Source: Bacillus taeanensis
GTDB lineage: Bacteria > Bacillota > Bacilli > Bacillales > UBA6769
Assembly (NCBI RefSeq): GCF_003318295.1
Contig: NZ_QOCW01000004.1
Location: 124,001 to 188,000 of the forward strand
DNA: 64,000 bases
Direction of reading: 5' to 3'
In this document: positions 37,608 to 46,054 of the stretch, one piece after another
How positions within the stretch are numbered: the stretch's first letter is position 1
Layout of the letters: each line of letters begins with the position of its first letter
Program-made: the position numbers and the translations under genes
The notes under the pieces: model-generated
What the model was told of the DNA's origin: nothing
The model's input: only the letters and a program-made list of their open reading frames with translations
Databases searched by the model: none

Positions 37608-38366
37608 ATGACAACTATTACAAATGCTTCACTGTTAACGATGATCGTTTTTGTAATGATTCCTGTTTCGCTTTCTATGTTTTTCGTTCTTGGCCTAAGT
37701 AAGTCTATATTATGGTCCTCATTACGAGGGGTCTTACAATTATTTTTAATCGGCTATATTTTAACATTCCTTTTCTCAATAGATGATTGGAAAGGTATTG
37801 GAATGATGCTTGCTGTTATGCTTAGTGTCGCAACCTATCATGCGGGAAAACGAGGAGAGAGCTTGCCATATATTTATGTTTCAGTTTTTCTTATTCTTTT
37901 TCTTATTGAAGCTCTTGTATTATCGTTATGGCTTTTATTTGATCTAATTCCTTTTCAGGCAGAGCAAGTTATTCCAATGAGTGGAATGATTATTGGAAAT
38001 GGTATGGTAGCCGTTGGTCTTTCTTTAGAAAGAATGAAGAGCGAGTTTCAGGAACAAAGAGGTAGAATAATGGCGGCACTATCTCTTGGTGCAAAACCAC
38101 ATCAAGCTTCAAAGGTTATTGTAAAAAGGACATTAAAAGCAGCGATGATTCCAAATATCGATGGATTGAAGACAATTGGACTTGTACAGCTTCCAGGTAT
38201 GATGACGGGACTTATTTTAGGAGGAGCTTCACCAATTGAGGCAATTCGCTATCAAATTGTTGTTTCATTAAGCATCTTTTCGTCCGTGTCAATATGTGCA
38301 ATGCTTGTTACAATAGTAATGTATCGCTTTTTCTTTAATAAGCAAATGCAGTTAATTTACGATTAA
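37608..38366 (+). CDS. UPF0014 family ABC permease (FetB-like)
   Basis: A 252-residue membrane protein with about seven helices. UPF0014 hallmarks are SLRGVLQLFLIGYIL, MIIGNGMVAVGLSLERM and the QLPGMMTGLILGGASPIEAI segment near residue 200. It forms a transporter with the preceding ATPase; the family is associated with metal (iron) efflux. The two genes are separated by 4 bp, with GGAG at the boundary. The substrate here is not shown by the sequence. Confidence 0.88.
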   Translation: MTTITNASLLTMIVFVMIPVSLSMFFVLGLSKSILWSSLRGVLQLFLIGYILTFLFSIDDWKGIGMMLAVMLSVATYHAGKRGESLPYIYVSVFLILFLIEALVLSLWLLFDLIPFQAEQVIPMSGMIIGNGMVAVGLSLERMKSEFQEQRGRIMAALSLGAKPHQASKVIVKRTLKAAMIPNIDGLKTIGLVQLPGMMTGLILGGASPIEAIRYQIVVSLSIFSSVSICAMLVTIVMYRFFFNKQMQLIYD

Positions 38367-38382
38367 AAAGGAGAGAGTATTA

Positions 38383-38697
38383 ATGGCAATTGTCGATGTA
38401 ACAATTATTCCGATTGGAACAGGATCACCGAGTGTCAGTAATTATGTAGCAGACATACAAAAAGTGTTAGAATCCTATAAACAAGACGGGAAAATTAATT
38501 ACCAGCTTACCCCGATGAATACACTAATTGAAGGAGAACTTTCAGAGTTATTTCAAGTTATACAGGCCATTCATGAAGTTCCTTTTCAAGCTGGGATTAA
38601 ACGAGTGGCAACTAATATTCGCATAGATGACAGACGTGATAAAAAGACAACAATGGCGGGTAAATTACAAAGCGTCCAAAATAAAATGAATCGTTAG
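38383..38697 (+). CDS. yqgV: MTH1187 family thiamine-binding protein (YqgV)
   Basis: A 104-residue ferredoxin-like alpha/beta protein. The pattern AIVDVTIIPIGTGSPSVSNYVA and NYQLTPMNTLIEGE is typical of DUF77/MTH1187 proteins, and B. subtilis YqgV is annotated as binding thiamine. It sits 16 bp after the FetB-like gene, so the three may be co-transcribed. A palindromic terminator follows. Proximity to the thi operon (about 1.6 kb upstream) supports a thiamine-related role. Confidence 0.88.
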   Translation: MAIVDVTIIPIGTGSPSVSNYVADIQKVLESYKQDGKINYQLTPMNTLIEGELSELFQVIQAIHEVPFQAGIKRVATNIRIDDRRDKKTTMAGKLQSVQNKMNR

Positions 38698-38700
38698 TAA

Positions 38701-38749
38701 AAAAGAGGCTATCTCAATAGGGTCTGACCCTATTGAGATAGCCTCTTTT
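38701..38749. terminator. Perfect 24-bp palindrome, bidirectional terminator
   Basis: Arms of 24 nt are exactly complementary around one T, with A and T runs at the ends. The core is shared with the palindrome at 45-91, but the outer stem differs (GCTATCTC versus GTTGTCTC) with compensatory changes. It lies between convergent genes. Confidence 0.88.
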
Positions 38750-38769
38750 ACAAATAGTTCACGATAAAA

Positions 38770-38955
38770 TTAGTGGCCGCCAGAGCCTCCGCCACCGAAA
38801 ATAACATCGATGACTGTCATAACAGTGAACCAGCCAAATACAGCAACAGTTAAAACTGCAAATGTCACAGCAAACATGTTTTTTTTACGTAACTCACGAA
38901 AAACCCCAAAAACAGCTAAAAGAGTAACTAAACCAAAAATAATTGCAAGACCCAT
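38770..38955 (-). CDS. yqgW: DUF2759 family small membrane protein (YqgW)
   Basis: A 61-residue protein with two membrane helices (about residues 3-20 and 28-52) separated by a basic turn RELRKKN, ending in a glycine-rich GGGGSGGH tail. It matches Bacillus YqgW (DUF2759) in size, order and sequence character. GAGGGGAGG precedes the ATG. The role is unknown. It is convergent with yqgV across the palindromic terminator. Confidence 0.85.
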   Translation of the reverse strand: MGLAIIFGLVTLLAVFGVFRELRKKNMFAVTFAVLTVAVFGWFTVMTVIDVIFGGGGSGGH

Positions 38956-39105
38956 GTATTATCCTCCCCTCTTACTTACGTAAACCTCTCTTCTTTTAAG
39001 TATACCCAAAAATACTAAACGTTACCGACAGCTAATCGTGACAACTTTTTAACGTTTTATGTATGAAAATTAAGCGGGTATTTTCCACAATTATTTTAAC
39101 TGTTT

Positions 39106-39615
39106 TCACAGTGTTTGTCGAGAAGCGTTTTCATCATCGTATGGGAATGAGATTGTAATGTTGTACGCTTGTGCATATTTTTCAATCAATTCTTTTTGAT
39201 GGCGATTAATATAATAAAAGATTTGATCATTCGTTTCTTTAGCGATAAGGTGTTCTTCTATTTGCAGCAGTGCCATTTCGATTTGTTTTAAATCTCCATT
39301 CTTTATAATAAATGGGAGAGAGGTTTCTTCATATAAATATGCATGATTACTAGTAGAAGAAAATCCATAGTCAAAAAACAAATCTGTCATTTCGACCTGT
39401 TCCAGTCTAAAAAGAGTGAACTGATTTTCTAAAATGTCTTTTTCTTGATAAAAGGCAGCCAGCTGTGCTGCTTCGGTTTTTGATTCGATAATAACGAGCT
39501 GATCGTCACGATCAATGACATTAGCAAGTTCAGCTGTTTTTTTAATAATCTGGGCTGTATAGCCTGGTAATTTTTCTTTTAGAGCCTTCATTTCTACTCC
39601 GTAACAAATTTTCAT
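39106..39615 (-). CDS. Conserved hypothetical protein
   Basis: A 169-residue soluble protein starting MKICYGVEMKALKEKLPG. AAGGAGTG is spaced eight bases from ATG 39615; the open frame extends 63 nt further but without support. No membrane segment or known motif is visible. It is rich in Glu/Gln and predicted helices in its C-terminal half. It is divergent from the adjacent metallo-beta-lactamase gene with about 75 bp between starts. Function cannot be assigned. Confidence 0.7.
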   Translation of the reverse strand: MKICYGVEMKALKEKLPGYTAQIIKKTAELANVIDRDDQLVIIESKTEAAQLAAFYQEKDILENQFTLFRLEQVEMTDLFFDYGFSSTSNHAYLYEETSLPFIIKNGDLKQIEMALLQIEEHLIAKETNDQIFYYINRHQKELIEKYAQAYNITISFPYDDENASRQTL

Positions 39616-39691
39616 ATTGGAATCACTCCTTGGGAATCTACCTGTGTTTAGTGTAAAATAGAAAGGAAAATGTTGCAATGGAGGGGAATTT

Positions 39692-40327
39692 ATGAAATGG
39701 CTTCAATGTCCTGTAGGACCGCTGCAGGAAAACGCTTATATTTTATCAAATAAGGAAAAAGAATCATTAATTGTTGATCCGGGAAGTGAAGGAAAGCGGC
39801 TAATTCACATAATAGAAGAGCATTCATTAAAACCGTTGGCAATTTTGTTAACACATGCTCACTTTGATCATATTGGTGCAGTGGATGAGCTTCGTGACCA
39901 TTTTTCAATTCCAGTCTATGTCCATACAAATGAACAAGATTGGCTTAGTGATAGCACAAAGAATGGTTCGCTTTTATTTCCAATTGGAAAAGAAGTAACT
40001 GCTCGGGACGCAGATCACCTTATTAAGGAAGAAGGATGTTTAACCTTAGGAGGATTTTCATTTTCAGTTTTTGAAACTCCAGGTCATTCGCCGGGAAGTG
40101 TTTCATTTTATAACAAGGAAGCTGGTATTGTCTTTTCAGGTGATGCTTTATTTCAAGGGAGCATCGGAAGAACAGATTTACCAGGAGGAAACCACCAACA
40201 ATTGTTAGAGAGCATTCATAAAAAATTATTAGAACTTCCAGAAGGCACTGTAGTAGCTCCCGGGCATGGTCCTGAAACAACAATTGGACAAGAGATGGAT
40301 ACTAATCCGTTTTTATCAGGTTTTTAA
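39692..40327 (+). CDS. yqgX: Metallo-beta-lactamase fold hydrolase (YqgX, glyoxalase II-like)
   Basis: A 211-residue cytoplasmic hydrolase with the binuclear metal motif THAHFDHIGAV (HxHxDH), then ETPGHSPGS, GDALFQGSIGRTD and a C-terminal APGHGPETTIG. This is the hydroxyacylglutathione-hydrolase-like group. In Bacillus it is linked to bacillithiol-dependent methylglyoxal detoxification (a GloB-type role), which is inference here. GGAGGGG precedes the ATG. Confidence 0.9.
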   Translation: MKWLQCPVGPLQENAYILSNKEKESLIVDPGSEGKRLIHIIEEHSLKPLAILLTHAHFDHIGAVDELRDHFSIPVYVHTNEQDWLSDSTKNGSLLFPIGKEVTARDADHLIKEEGCLTLGGFSFSVFETPGHSPGSVSFYNKEAGIVFSGDALFQGSIGRTDLPGGNHQQLLESIHKKLLELPEGTVVAPGHGPETTIGQEMDTNPFLSGF

Positions 40328-40345
40328 GGATTAAATTAAAAAGAG

Positions 40346-41437
40346 ATGATTAAGGAATTTTTAATTAATAAAATTAAAAGCAGTCCTAATCAATGTATGG
40401 ATTATGCTGCCTTTATGGAAACTGTTTTATATGATTCACAGGATGGTTATTATTCAAAAGCACAGAAAAAGATTGGTAAACAGGGTGATTTTTATACGAG
40501 TATTAGTGTGAACCCTATTTTTAGCAGGGTTGTTTCTAGAGCACTTATTAAAATGATTATAGATGAAAACCTGCCCCGGGTGTTATGTGAAATTGGTGCA
40601 GGAGAAGGGAAATTTGCCGAAGTCTTTTTAAACGAGTGGGAGCGTGTGTGTCAAGACGATTTTTGTTATTATGCTGTAGAAAAAAGTGCTTATCATCAAA
40701 GTCTTCAATATAAGCATCTTGGAGAACGAGTAAAGTACTATAATAACGTCTCTGAACTTATAAAACACCATCCTTCTTTTGAGGGAATTATTTTTTCTAA
40801 TGAGTTATTTGATGCTTTTCCTGTCCATGTTGTGCAGCAAAGCAAAAATCAATTGTATGAAGTGTTTGTTACTGTTAACGATGAAGGTAAACTAATAGAG
40901 CGTAATCAACCATGTGAAAATCAATTAATTCTACAATGGATAGAAAAATATGGCTTTCCCCTTGCTGATAAGCAGCGTTTAGAAATTCCTTTACAAATGA
41001 CAGCTTACATTAAAATGTTAGCTTCATGGATGAAAAGGGGGATCATTGTAACAATTGATTATGGATATACAAATGAGGAGTGGCAGCATCCTGCGAGAAG
41101 GAATGGCAGCTTGCGGGGCTATTATCGTCATCAAATGATTGAAAATCCCTTGCTTTATTTAGGAGAGATGGATTTAACGACACATATTTATTTAGACGGG
41201 TTACAGAAAATTGGAGAAGACTATGGGCTCATTCATATAAAAACGATGTCTCAAACATCATTTTTATTAGCTTCAGGCATATTAGAAGAACTTGAGGAGC
41301 ATCAAGATCGGAATCCATTTTCTGAAACAAACCGTAAAAATCGAGCGATACGTACGCTGATCACACAAGGTGATTTAAGTTCTTATTTTCATGTCATTGT
41401 TCAAGGGAAACAAATTCAACATCATAACTGGAAATAA
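40346..41437 (+). CDS. MidA/NDUFAF7-family SAM-dependent methyltransferase
   Basis: A 363-residue protein of the COG1565 (DUF185) family. The N-terminus DYAAFMETVLYDSQDGYYS and GDFYTSISVNPIF are hallmark segments. The SAM site follows at VLCEIGAGEGKFAEVFL, then GIIFSNELFDAFPVHVV. Mitochondrial homologues methylate an arginine of complex I; the bacterial substrate is unknown. The ribosome site is weak (AAAAAGAG), and yqgX ends 18 bp before, so translation may be coupled. A bidirectional terminator follows. Confidence 0.85.
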   Translation: MIKEFLINKIKSSPNQCMDYAAFMETVLYDSQDGYYSKAQKKIGKQGDFYTSISVNPIFSRVVSRALIKMIIDENLPRVLCEIGAGEGKFAEVFLNEWERVCQDDFCYYAVEKSAYHQSLQYKHLGERVKYYNNVSELIKHHPSFEGIIFSNELFDAFPVHVVQQSKNQLYEVFVTVNDEGKLIERNQPCENQLILQWIEKYGFPLADKQRLEIPLQMTAYIKMLASWMKRGIIVTIDYGYTNEEWQHPARRNGSLRGYYRHQMIENPLLYLGEMDLTTHIYLDGLQKIGEDYGLIHIKTMSQTSFLLASGILEELEEHQDRNPFSETNRKNRAIRTLITQGDLSSYFHVIVQGKQIQHHNWK

Positions 41438-41472
41438 AAAAGACGGTGAGGAATGTCCTCATCGTCTTTTTT
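41436..41472. terminator. Bidirectional terminator
   Basis: AAAAAAGACGGTGAGGA pairs with TCCTCATCGTCTTTTTT (one G-U-type mismatch) around ATG, serving two convergent genes. Confidence 0.9.
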
Positions 41473-41716
41473 AGTGACCTGCGCCGCCAACAGGCATTAC
41501 AAAAATTGAGATATATGTAAAGCCTACCATGAACAACGTTAAGTATGCACCGAAAATATAAATATACGTACGCTCAGATAATTTCAAATAACTAAGTGAT
41601 ACAAAGACAATGGTTTGGCCTAAAAAGAGTAAAGCCATGTTTTGCATGTCACCAAGCCATGCCATTACACCAATAACACCAGCCCAAAAGCCTAATACAC
41701 GATACATCATTTCCAT
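41471..41716 (-). CDS. yqgY: DUF2626 family membrane protein (YqgY)
   Basis: An 81-residue protein with three predicted helices and a glycine-rich tail (VMPVGGAGH). Size and MYRVLGFWAGVIGVMAWLGD start match Bacillus YqgY (DUF2626). AAGGAGGG lies six bases before the ATG. Its stop overlaps the shared terminator. Function is unknown. It resembles yqgW in being a short, Gly-ending membrane protein. Confidence 0.85.
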   Translation of the reverse strand: MEMMYRVLGFWAGVIGVMAWLGDMQNMALLFLGQTIVFVSLSYLKLSERTYIYIFGAYLTLFMVGFTYISIFVMPVGGAGH

Positions 41717-41892
41717 AGATGTCCCTCCTTTTCGCTCAAACTAGCTCAATATGTATTATATATGAGAATTGTTTTAATTGTAAACGTTATTCCGTTGTCA
41801 ATTTTGTGTCGATTTAAACTATACTATGTGCATTTATAGGTTATTTTATGTATAGGGTGTTTACAAAGAGGTTATTATAACAAATTAAAATA

Positions 41893-41933
41893 TTGTACAA
41901 TTAATGTATAAATATTGTATGATTATTGTACAA
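41893..41933. promoter_or_regulatory. TTGTACAA repeat pair upstream of mgsR/spx-like gene
   Basis: The palindrome TTGTACAA occurs at 41893-41900 and 41926-41933, with a related ATTGTATGATT between them. The pair could be an operator in the promoter region. No regulator is assigned. Confidence 0.3.
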
Positions 41934-41954
41934 CTATTTAGTAGGAGGAAAACG

Positions 41955-42338
41955 ATGAAAAAAAATTTGGTTTTTTATACTTATCCAAGCTGTACATCTT
42001 GCCGCAGAACAAAAGCATGGTTAAAAGAACATAATATTACATTTGAAGAACGTCATCTTTTTCGTGAAACACCCAATATTGAAGAACTTTTAAATTTAAT
42101 AAAGTTAACAACTGAGGGAATTGATGAAATATTAGCGACTCGAAGTCAATCGTATCGAGAACTAAACATTGACATTGAATCATTGCGTGTAACAGAATTA
42201 TTAAAGTTAATGACAGAGGAACCTCGTTTATTAAAAAGGCCTATCTTAACAGATGGAGAAAAATTAATTGTGGGGTTTGATAAAGGAAATTTAAAGAAGT
42301 TGGAAAATAAAAAATTATTGTTTAATAACATTGGATAA
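41955..42338 (+). CDS. mgsR: Spx/MgsR-family transcriptional regulator (ArsC fold)
   Basis: A 127-residue thioredoxin-like ArsC/Spx protein with an N-terminal redox CxxC in PSCTSCRRTKAW and the family segment LATRSQSYRELNID. Spx-type proteins bind RNA polymerase alpha rather than DNA and respond to oxidation. Position after yqgY matches B. subtilis yqgZ (mgsR), a SigB-subregulon modulator. AGGAGGAAA directly precedes ATG 41955; the frame opens 51 nt earlier without a ribosome site. A simple Spx paralogue is the alternative. Confidence 0.82.
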   Translation: MKKNLVFYTYPSCTSCRRTKAWLKEHNITFEERHLFRETPNIEELLNLIKLTTEGIDEILATRSQSYRELNIDIESLRVTELLKLMTEEPRLLKRPILTDGEKLIVGFDKGNLKKLENKKLLFNNIG

Positions 42339-42370
42339 AGATTGTCTAGGAATTTTAATAAAGAAAAAAC

Positions 42371-42441
42371 TGGGCTAGCTGGATTCGAACCAACGCATGA
42401 CGGAACCAAAAACCGTTGCCTTACCGCTTGGCTATAGCCCA
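42371..42441 (-). tRNA. tRNA-Gln (TTG)
   Basis: A 71-nt cloverleaf on the minus strand with acceptor TGGGCTA/TAGCCCA, T arm GGTTCGAATCC and anticodon TTG in loop TTTTGGT. The anticodon stem ends in a U31-U39 mismatch, and G37 replaces the usual A. CCA is not encoded; a T run follows at once. Confidence 0.9.
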
Positions 42442-42505
42442 ATCTTATTTCTAGTATGTCAAGTTTATATAAAAATATACATCATTTAATTATTTATTTG
42501 ATGAA

Positions 42506-42682
42506 TTAATATTCAATTTCATCATAATCTTTCGGTTGAGGGGTAGGCTGCTGTGATTTTGTTAACGTTCCTGGTGATACTTCATCAGCAATTTCTTCAA
42601 AAGATTTCACTTTTCCGTGAGGGTTTTGAGCTTGCTTTCTTCTTTTAAACTGTCCTTCTCTGCGATGTTTTGGCTGTGTCAT
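42506..42682 (-). CDS. Small hydrophilic hypothetical protein (58 residues)
   Basis: A minus-strand frame preceded by GAAGGGAGAAG encodes a 58-residue, highly charged protein. It has an Arg/Lys-rich first half (MTQPKHRREGQFKRRKQAQ) and a Pro/acidic tail (QPTPQPKDYDEIEY). No membrane segment or known motif is visible. It lies between tRNA-Gln and the comG operon. The start signal and codon use look genuine, but the function is unknown. Confidence 0.55.
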   Translation of the reverse strand: MTQPKHRREGQFKRRKQAQNPHGKVKSFEEIADEVSPGTLTKSQQPTPQPKDYDEIEY

Positions 42683-42868
42683 TTTTGCTTCTCCCTTCTT
42701 GTATCGTAAAGAAATTGATGCGGCAATACGTTTATTATGTCAGAAATTTTTAAGGGATATGCACCTTTAAAAAACGAGGAAAAAATTATAAAAAATTTGA
42801 AGGAATTTCTGGATAAATAGCGAATTATCTGTATTGAACGAGAAAGGTGGTGAAAAAAACTGAATAGC

Positions 42869-43918
42869 ATGGAATTAAAAAGCAATCAAATATTATTAAA
42901 AGCATTGGAATATCATGCTTCAGACATGCATTTTCATCCTCAGCGAACCGATACGCTCGTGCAATTTCGAATTGATAGCAGTTTAGTGGAAGTGGAAAGA
43001 ATGTCAAAACTTATCTATGAACGCCTGATTTCTTTTTTTAAGTTTCAAGCTGGAATGAATATTGGTGAAAAACGTCGTCCCCAAACCGGTTCATTGGTAT
43101 TAATGCTTGAAAACCAGCTCATTAACCTTCGTTTATCTACACTGCCTACTCCATATTTAGAAAGCTTAACATTAAGAATTTTACCTCAAAATGCTCATCA
43201 TTCTTTATCAACCTTATCTCTTTTTCCTACAAGTGCACAGAAATTAAATGCAATTGCCCAAAAACCCCACGGATTAATTCTTATTACGGGGCCCACAGGT
43301 TCAGGAAAAACGACTACACTGCATGCGATGTTAGAAGCTGCAAATTCAACGAAAAAGCGGCGAATTATCACAATTGAAGATCCAATAGAAAAATATTGTG
43401 AGGAGTTTATTCAAGTGGAAGTTAATGAAAAAGCTGGCGTAACGTATTTAGAAGGATTTAAAGCGCTGCTGCGGCATGATCCTGATATTATCATGATCGG
43501 TGAAATTAGAGATGCTGAAACAGCTAAGCTTGTTGTAAGGGCGGCATTAACTGGACACCTTGTGCTTTCAACTGTTCATACGCGTGATTCAATTGGGGCA
43601 TTATTTCGGATGCTCGAATTGGGAATTCCGCTCCAAGATTTACTTCAAACCTTAATTGCAGTAGTGGCGCAGAGGTTGATAGAAATAGCCTGTCCTTTTT
43701 GTAAAGGAAGCTGCCATTCATTATGTTTGAAAATGAGACAAATAAGAAGGCTTGCGGTATTTGAAGTGCTAACTGAACAGCATTTAAGTGATGTAGGAAG
43801 AGCAATTCAATCAAATACTCACTTATTCCCTAAGTTTTCTTTAATAAAGGATCAGTTAAAAACAGCGGTAAGTTTAGGGTATATCAATGAAAAAAGTTAT
43901 GAATGGTGGAGCGGTTAA
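42869..43918 (+). CDS. comGA: Competence pseudopilus assembly ATPase ComGA
   Basis: A 349-residue secretion/traffic ATPase (GspE/PilB type) that powers assembly of the DNA-uptake pseudopilus. It has Walker A GPTGSGKTTT (about residues 138-147), an Asp box ITIEDPIE, Walker B DIIMIGEIRD and the HTRD His box. A Cys-rich CPFCKGSC lies near residue 272. ATG 42869 is far (18 nt) from AAAGGTGG; an in-frame CTG at 42860 would be better spaced. It heads comGA-comGG; ComK control is expected, though I see no convincing K-box. Confidence 0.93.
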   Translation: MELKSNQILLKALEYHASDMHFHPQRTDTLVQFRIDSSLVEVERMSKLIYERLISFFKFQAGMNIGEKRRPQTGSLVLMLENQLINLRLSTLPTPYLESLTLRILPQNAHHSLSTLSLFPTSAQKLNAIAQKPHGLILITGPTGSGKTTTLHAMLEAANSTKKRRIITIEDPIEKYCEEFIQVEVNEKAGVTYLEGFKALLRHDPDIIMIGEIRDAETAKLVVRAALTGHLVLSTVHTRDSIGALFRMLELGIPLQDLLQTLIAVVAQRLIEIACPFCKGSCHSLCLKMRQIRRLAVFEVLTEQHLSDVGRAIQSNTHLFPKFSLIKDQLKTAVSLGYINEKSYEWWSG

Positions 43919-43919
43919 T

Positions 43920-44954
43920 ATGATTAAAAGGCGGCGAAAATGGTGTGTGAAACAAAAAGCTGAATTTTTAATACGCATTGGTCAGCTTCTGCAGCAGGGA
44001 TATCCTTTAGCACACGCGATTGAACTATATAGTTTAAACGATAAAAGTGAAGCTGAAACAATATTTCTTCCTTTTTTAAATCAACTAAAAGAAGGTTGTT
44101 CTTTTTACGAAGTGTTAGATATTTATTCTTTTCCTCCTGATGTTCTTGGATATTTATACTTTTCCGAAAAAAATGATCTTGCACAAGCGCTCATACAAAG
44201 TGGAGTGATGCTAAAAAAACGTCAAACATTAAAAGAAACAGCAGGAAAAGTTCTCCGTTATCCGCTTTTCTTATGTTGGATTATGATTGTAATGATTATC
44301 ATCGTCTTCCAATATTTATTTCCACAATTTCAATCCCTTTATCATTCCTTAGATGTGGACCTTCCTCTTGTAACAACAATTCTCTTACAATTTGTTCATA
44401 TATTGCCATGGCTTATATTAAGTATGGGCACGATTTTATTTTTAGTTCTTATTTATTATTTGTTGTCAATTAGACGAAAGACTCCTCATGAAAAGCTTCG
44501 TATTTTTCTGTCTTTTCCTCTTGTTCAATCGTTACTTACTCTATTTTTCACTTATTTATTCAGTAATCATTTAAGTGCGCTATTAAAAGGTGGCTTGTCG
44601 ATTCATGAAGCAGTTCTTGTTTTCGAGAAGCAGAATTATTTATTATTTTTTCAAGATGAAGGTAAAGAATTAAAGGCTTTACTTCAGCAGGGTGAACCGC
44701 TTGAAAATATTATTTTAACACGTCCTTTTTATTTAAAGGAGCTTTCTTCTGTGATTAGTCATGGCCATGCAAATGGAAAACTTGCTGATGAATTAACTCT
44801 TTATAGTGAAATGGTTTTAAAAAAATTAGAAGAGCGCATTCAGCGCTACTTAATGATGCTGCAGCCAATTCTGTTTATGTGTATTGGGTTTATTATTTTA
44901 TTGTTGTTTTTGTCAATTCTACTACCAATGTTTCATGTTATTCAATCGGTATAA
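43920..44954 (+). CDS. comGB: Competence pseudopilus membrane platform ComGB
   Basis: A 344-residue polytopic protein of the GspF/PilC family. Two homologous cytoplasmic domains each precede a membrane segment (around residues 110-140 and 160-185), with a final helix at 310-340. ATG 43920 starts one base after the comGA stop, with GGTGGAG upstream; the longer frame begins inside comGA. It anchors the pseudopilus at the membrane and cooperates with ComGA. Confidence 0.92.
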   Translation: MIKRRRKWCVKQKAEFLIRIGQLLQQGYPLAHAIELYSLNDKSEAETIFLPFLNQLKEGCSFYEVLDIYSFPPDVLGYLYFSEKNDLAQALIQSGVMLKKRQTLKETAGKVLRYPLFLCWIMIVMIIIVFQYLFPQFQSLYHSLDVDLPLVTTILLQFVHILPWLILSMGTILFLVLIYYLLSIRRKTPHEKLRIFLSFPLVQSLLTLFFTYLFSNHLSALLKGGLSIHEAVLVFEKQNYLLFFQDEGKELKALLQQGEPLENIILTRPFYLKELSSVISHGHANGKLADELTLYSEMVLKKLEERIQRYLMMLQPILFMCIGFIILLLFLSILLPMFHVIQSV

Positions 44955-44972
44955 AGAAGGAGAGAAACGAGG

Positions 44973-45314
44973 ATGAAGTGTAAAAATGAAAAAGGATTTA
45001 CGTTAATTGAAATGATGATTGTAATTATGATTATCTCTGTCCTTTTATTAATTGTGGTGCCAAGCATGTCAAAAAATAATTCGGTTGTTAAAGAAAAGAG
45101 CTGTGACGCTACGGTTAAAGTTGTTCAGGCACAAACTACAGCTTATGAAGCAGAGCTAGGAGCTCCAGCATCGACAATTGATGATCTAGTAACAGCAAAC
45201 TATTTAAATCCAGAAGAGGTTACGATTGAAGGGACCGCATTAGTGTGCCCGGATAATAGAACGATCACCATTAGTGAAGGTAGTGTTGTCGTAAGTGAAC
45301 CGACCACCCCATAA
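44973..45314 (+). CDS. comGC: Major pseudopilin ComGC
   Basis: A 113-residue prepilin with a short basic leader and the prepilin-peptidase motif KGFTLIEMMIV; cleavage by ComC should occur after Gly. The following hydrophobic helix (about residues 12-34) drives assembly. A pair of cysteines (SCDATV and LVCPDN) could form the known intramolecular disulfide. GGAGAG precedes the ATG. Its 3' end overlaps comGD by 20 nt. Confidence 0.95.
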   Translation: MKCKNEKGFTLIEMMIVIMIISVLLLIVVPSMSKNNSVVKEKSCDATVKVVQAQTTAYEAELGAPASTIDDLVTANYLNPEEVTIEGTALVCPDNRTITISEGSVVVSEPTTP

Positions 45315-45738
45315 TAAAGGTTATACCCTTATTGAAATGATGATTGTGCTGCTTATTTTATCTTCAGTCACCGCCATTGTTGTTAGCTCTTTTCAAACAG
45401 CCTATTCCGCAAAACAAACATCCCATTTTCTCGAACAACTGCAGGATGATCTTTATTATACGCAAGCTGTCGCAATAAGCAGAGGAGAAACGACATCGCT
45501 TACTATTTATCCTGAAAACCATGAATATGTTGTGTATGGAAAAAACAAAAAACTTCTGATAAGGCGGACCTTTCCATCCCATATTGTTTTTAAAGGAGGA
45601 ACGCTTGGGTATAAAGTGGTTTATTTAGCAAATGGAAATGTTCAAAAACCAGGCACGCTTTTTATTAATACAAATTTCGCTTCATATAAAGTTGTCGTCC
45701 AACTTGGGAAAGGAAGGTTTTATGTTGCAAAATTGTAA
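45295..45738 (+). CDS. comGD: Minor pseudopilin ComGD
   Basis: A 147-residue prepilin-like protein with KGYTLIEMMIVLLIL as the cleavage and assembly motif. GTG 45295 lies within the end of comGC, suggesting translational coupling. The C-terminal part contains beta-rich, Lys/Tyr-rich sequence typical of minor pseudopilins. It takes part in initiating the pseudopilus for DNA uptake. Confidence 0.9.
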   Translation: MNRPPHNKGYTLIEMMIVLLILSSVTAIVVSSFQTAYSAKQTSHFLEQLQDDLYYTQAVAISRGETTSLTIYPENHEYVVYGKNKKLLIRRTFPSHIVFKGGTLGYKVVYLANGNVQKPGTLFINTNFASYKVVVQLGKGRFYVAKL

Positions 45739-46054
45739 AGGATTTTCATTGATTGAAGTTATGACCGGTTTTGCTGTGCTTATTCTGTCGATTTTAGTGT
45801 TTTCACCATTATTAGAGTTTTTGTATAAAGAACGGCAAACTGTGCAGCAGCACTATTTAGCGTTAGCATTCCTGCATGATTTGTTAGAAAAACATGTTAT
45901 AAATGCCTCAATGGAAATAGAGACAACAGAAACCACTCTAAAAAACACAACATTTTATATAACATCTGAAGGAAATAGCCATATTCATAAGTATTGCGTA
46001 GAATGGGTGGGAGCAAATGAACGAGAATATAAAAAATGCATACAAGCTAAATAA
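45722..46054 (+). CDS. comGE: Minor pseudopilin ComGE
   Basis: A 110-residue prepilin-like protein with KGFSLIEVMTGFAVLILS near its N-terminus. ATG 45722 lies 4 nt after AAAGGAAGG, inside the comGD end. A longer open frame starts 90 nt earlier but lacks a ribosome site and would hide the prepilin motif from the N-terminus. Cys near the end may pair with another pseudopilin. Confidence 0.87.
   Translation: MLQNCKGFSLIEVMTGFAVLILSILVFSPLLEFLYKERQTVQQHYLALAFLHDLLEKHVINASMEIETTETTLKNTTFYITSEGNSHIHKYCVEWVGANEREYKKCIQAK

Noticed and set aside
42721..42868. ComK box upstream of comGA
   Set aside because: Several A and T runs exist, but none gives two clean AAAA-N5-TTTT boxes at the required spacing.
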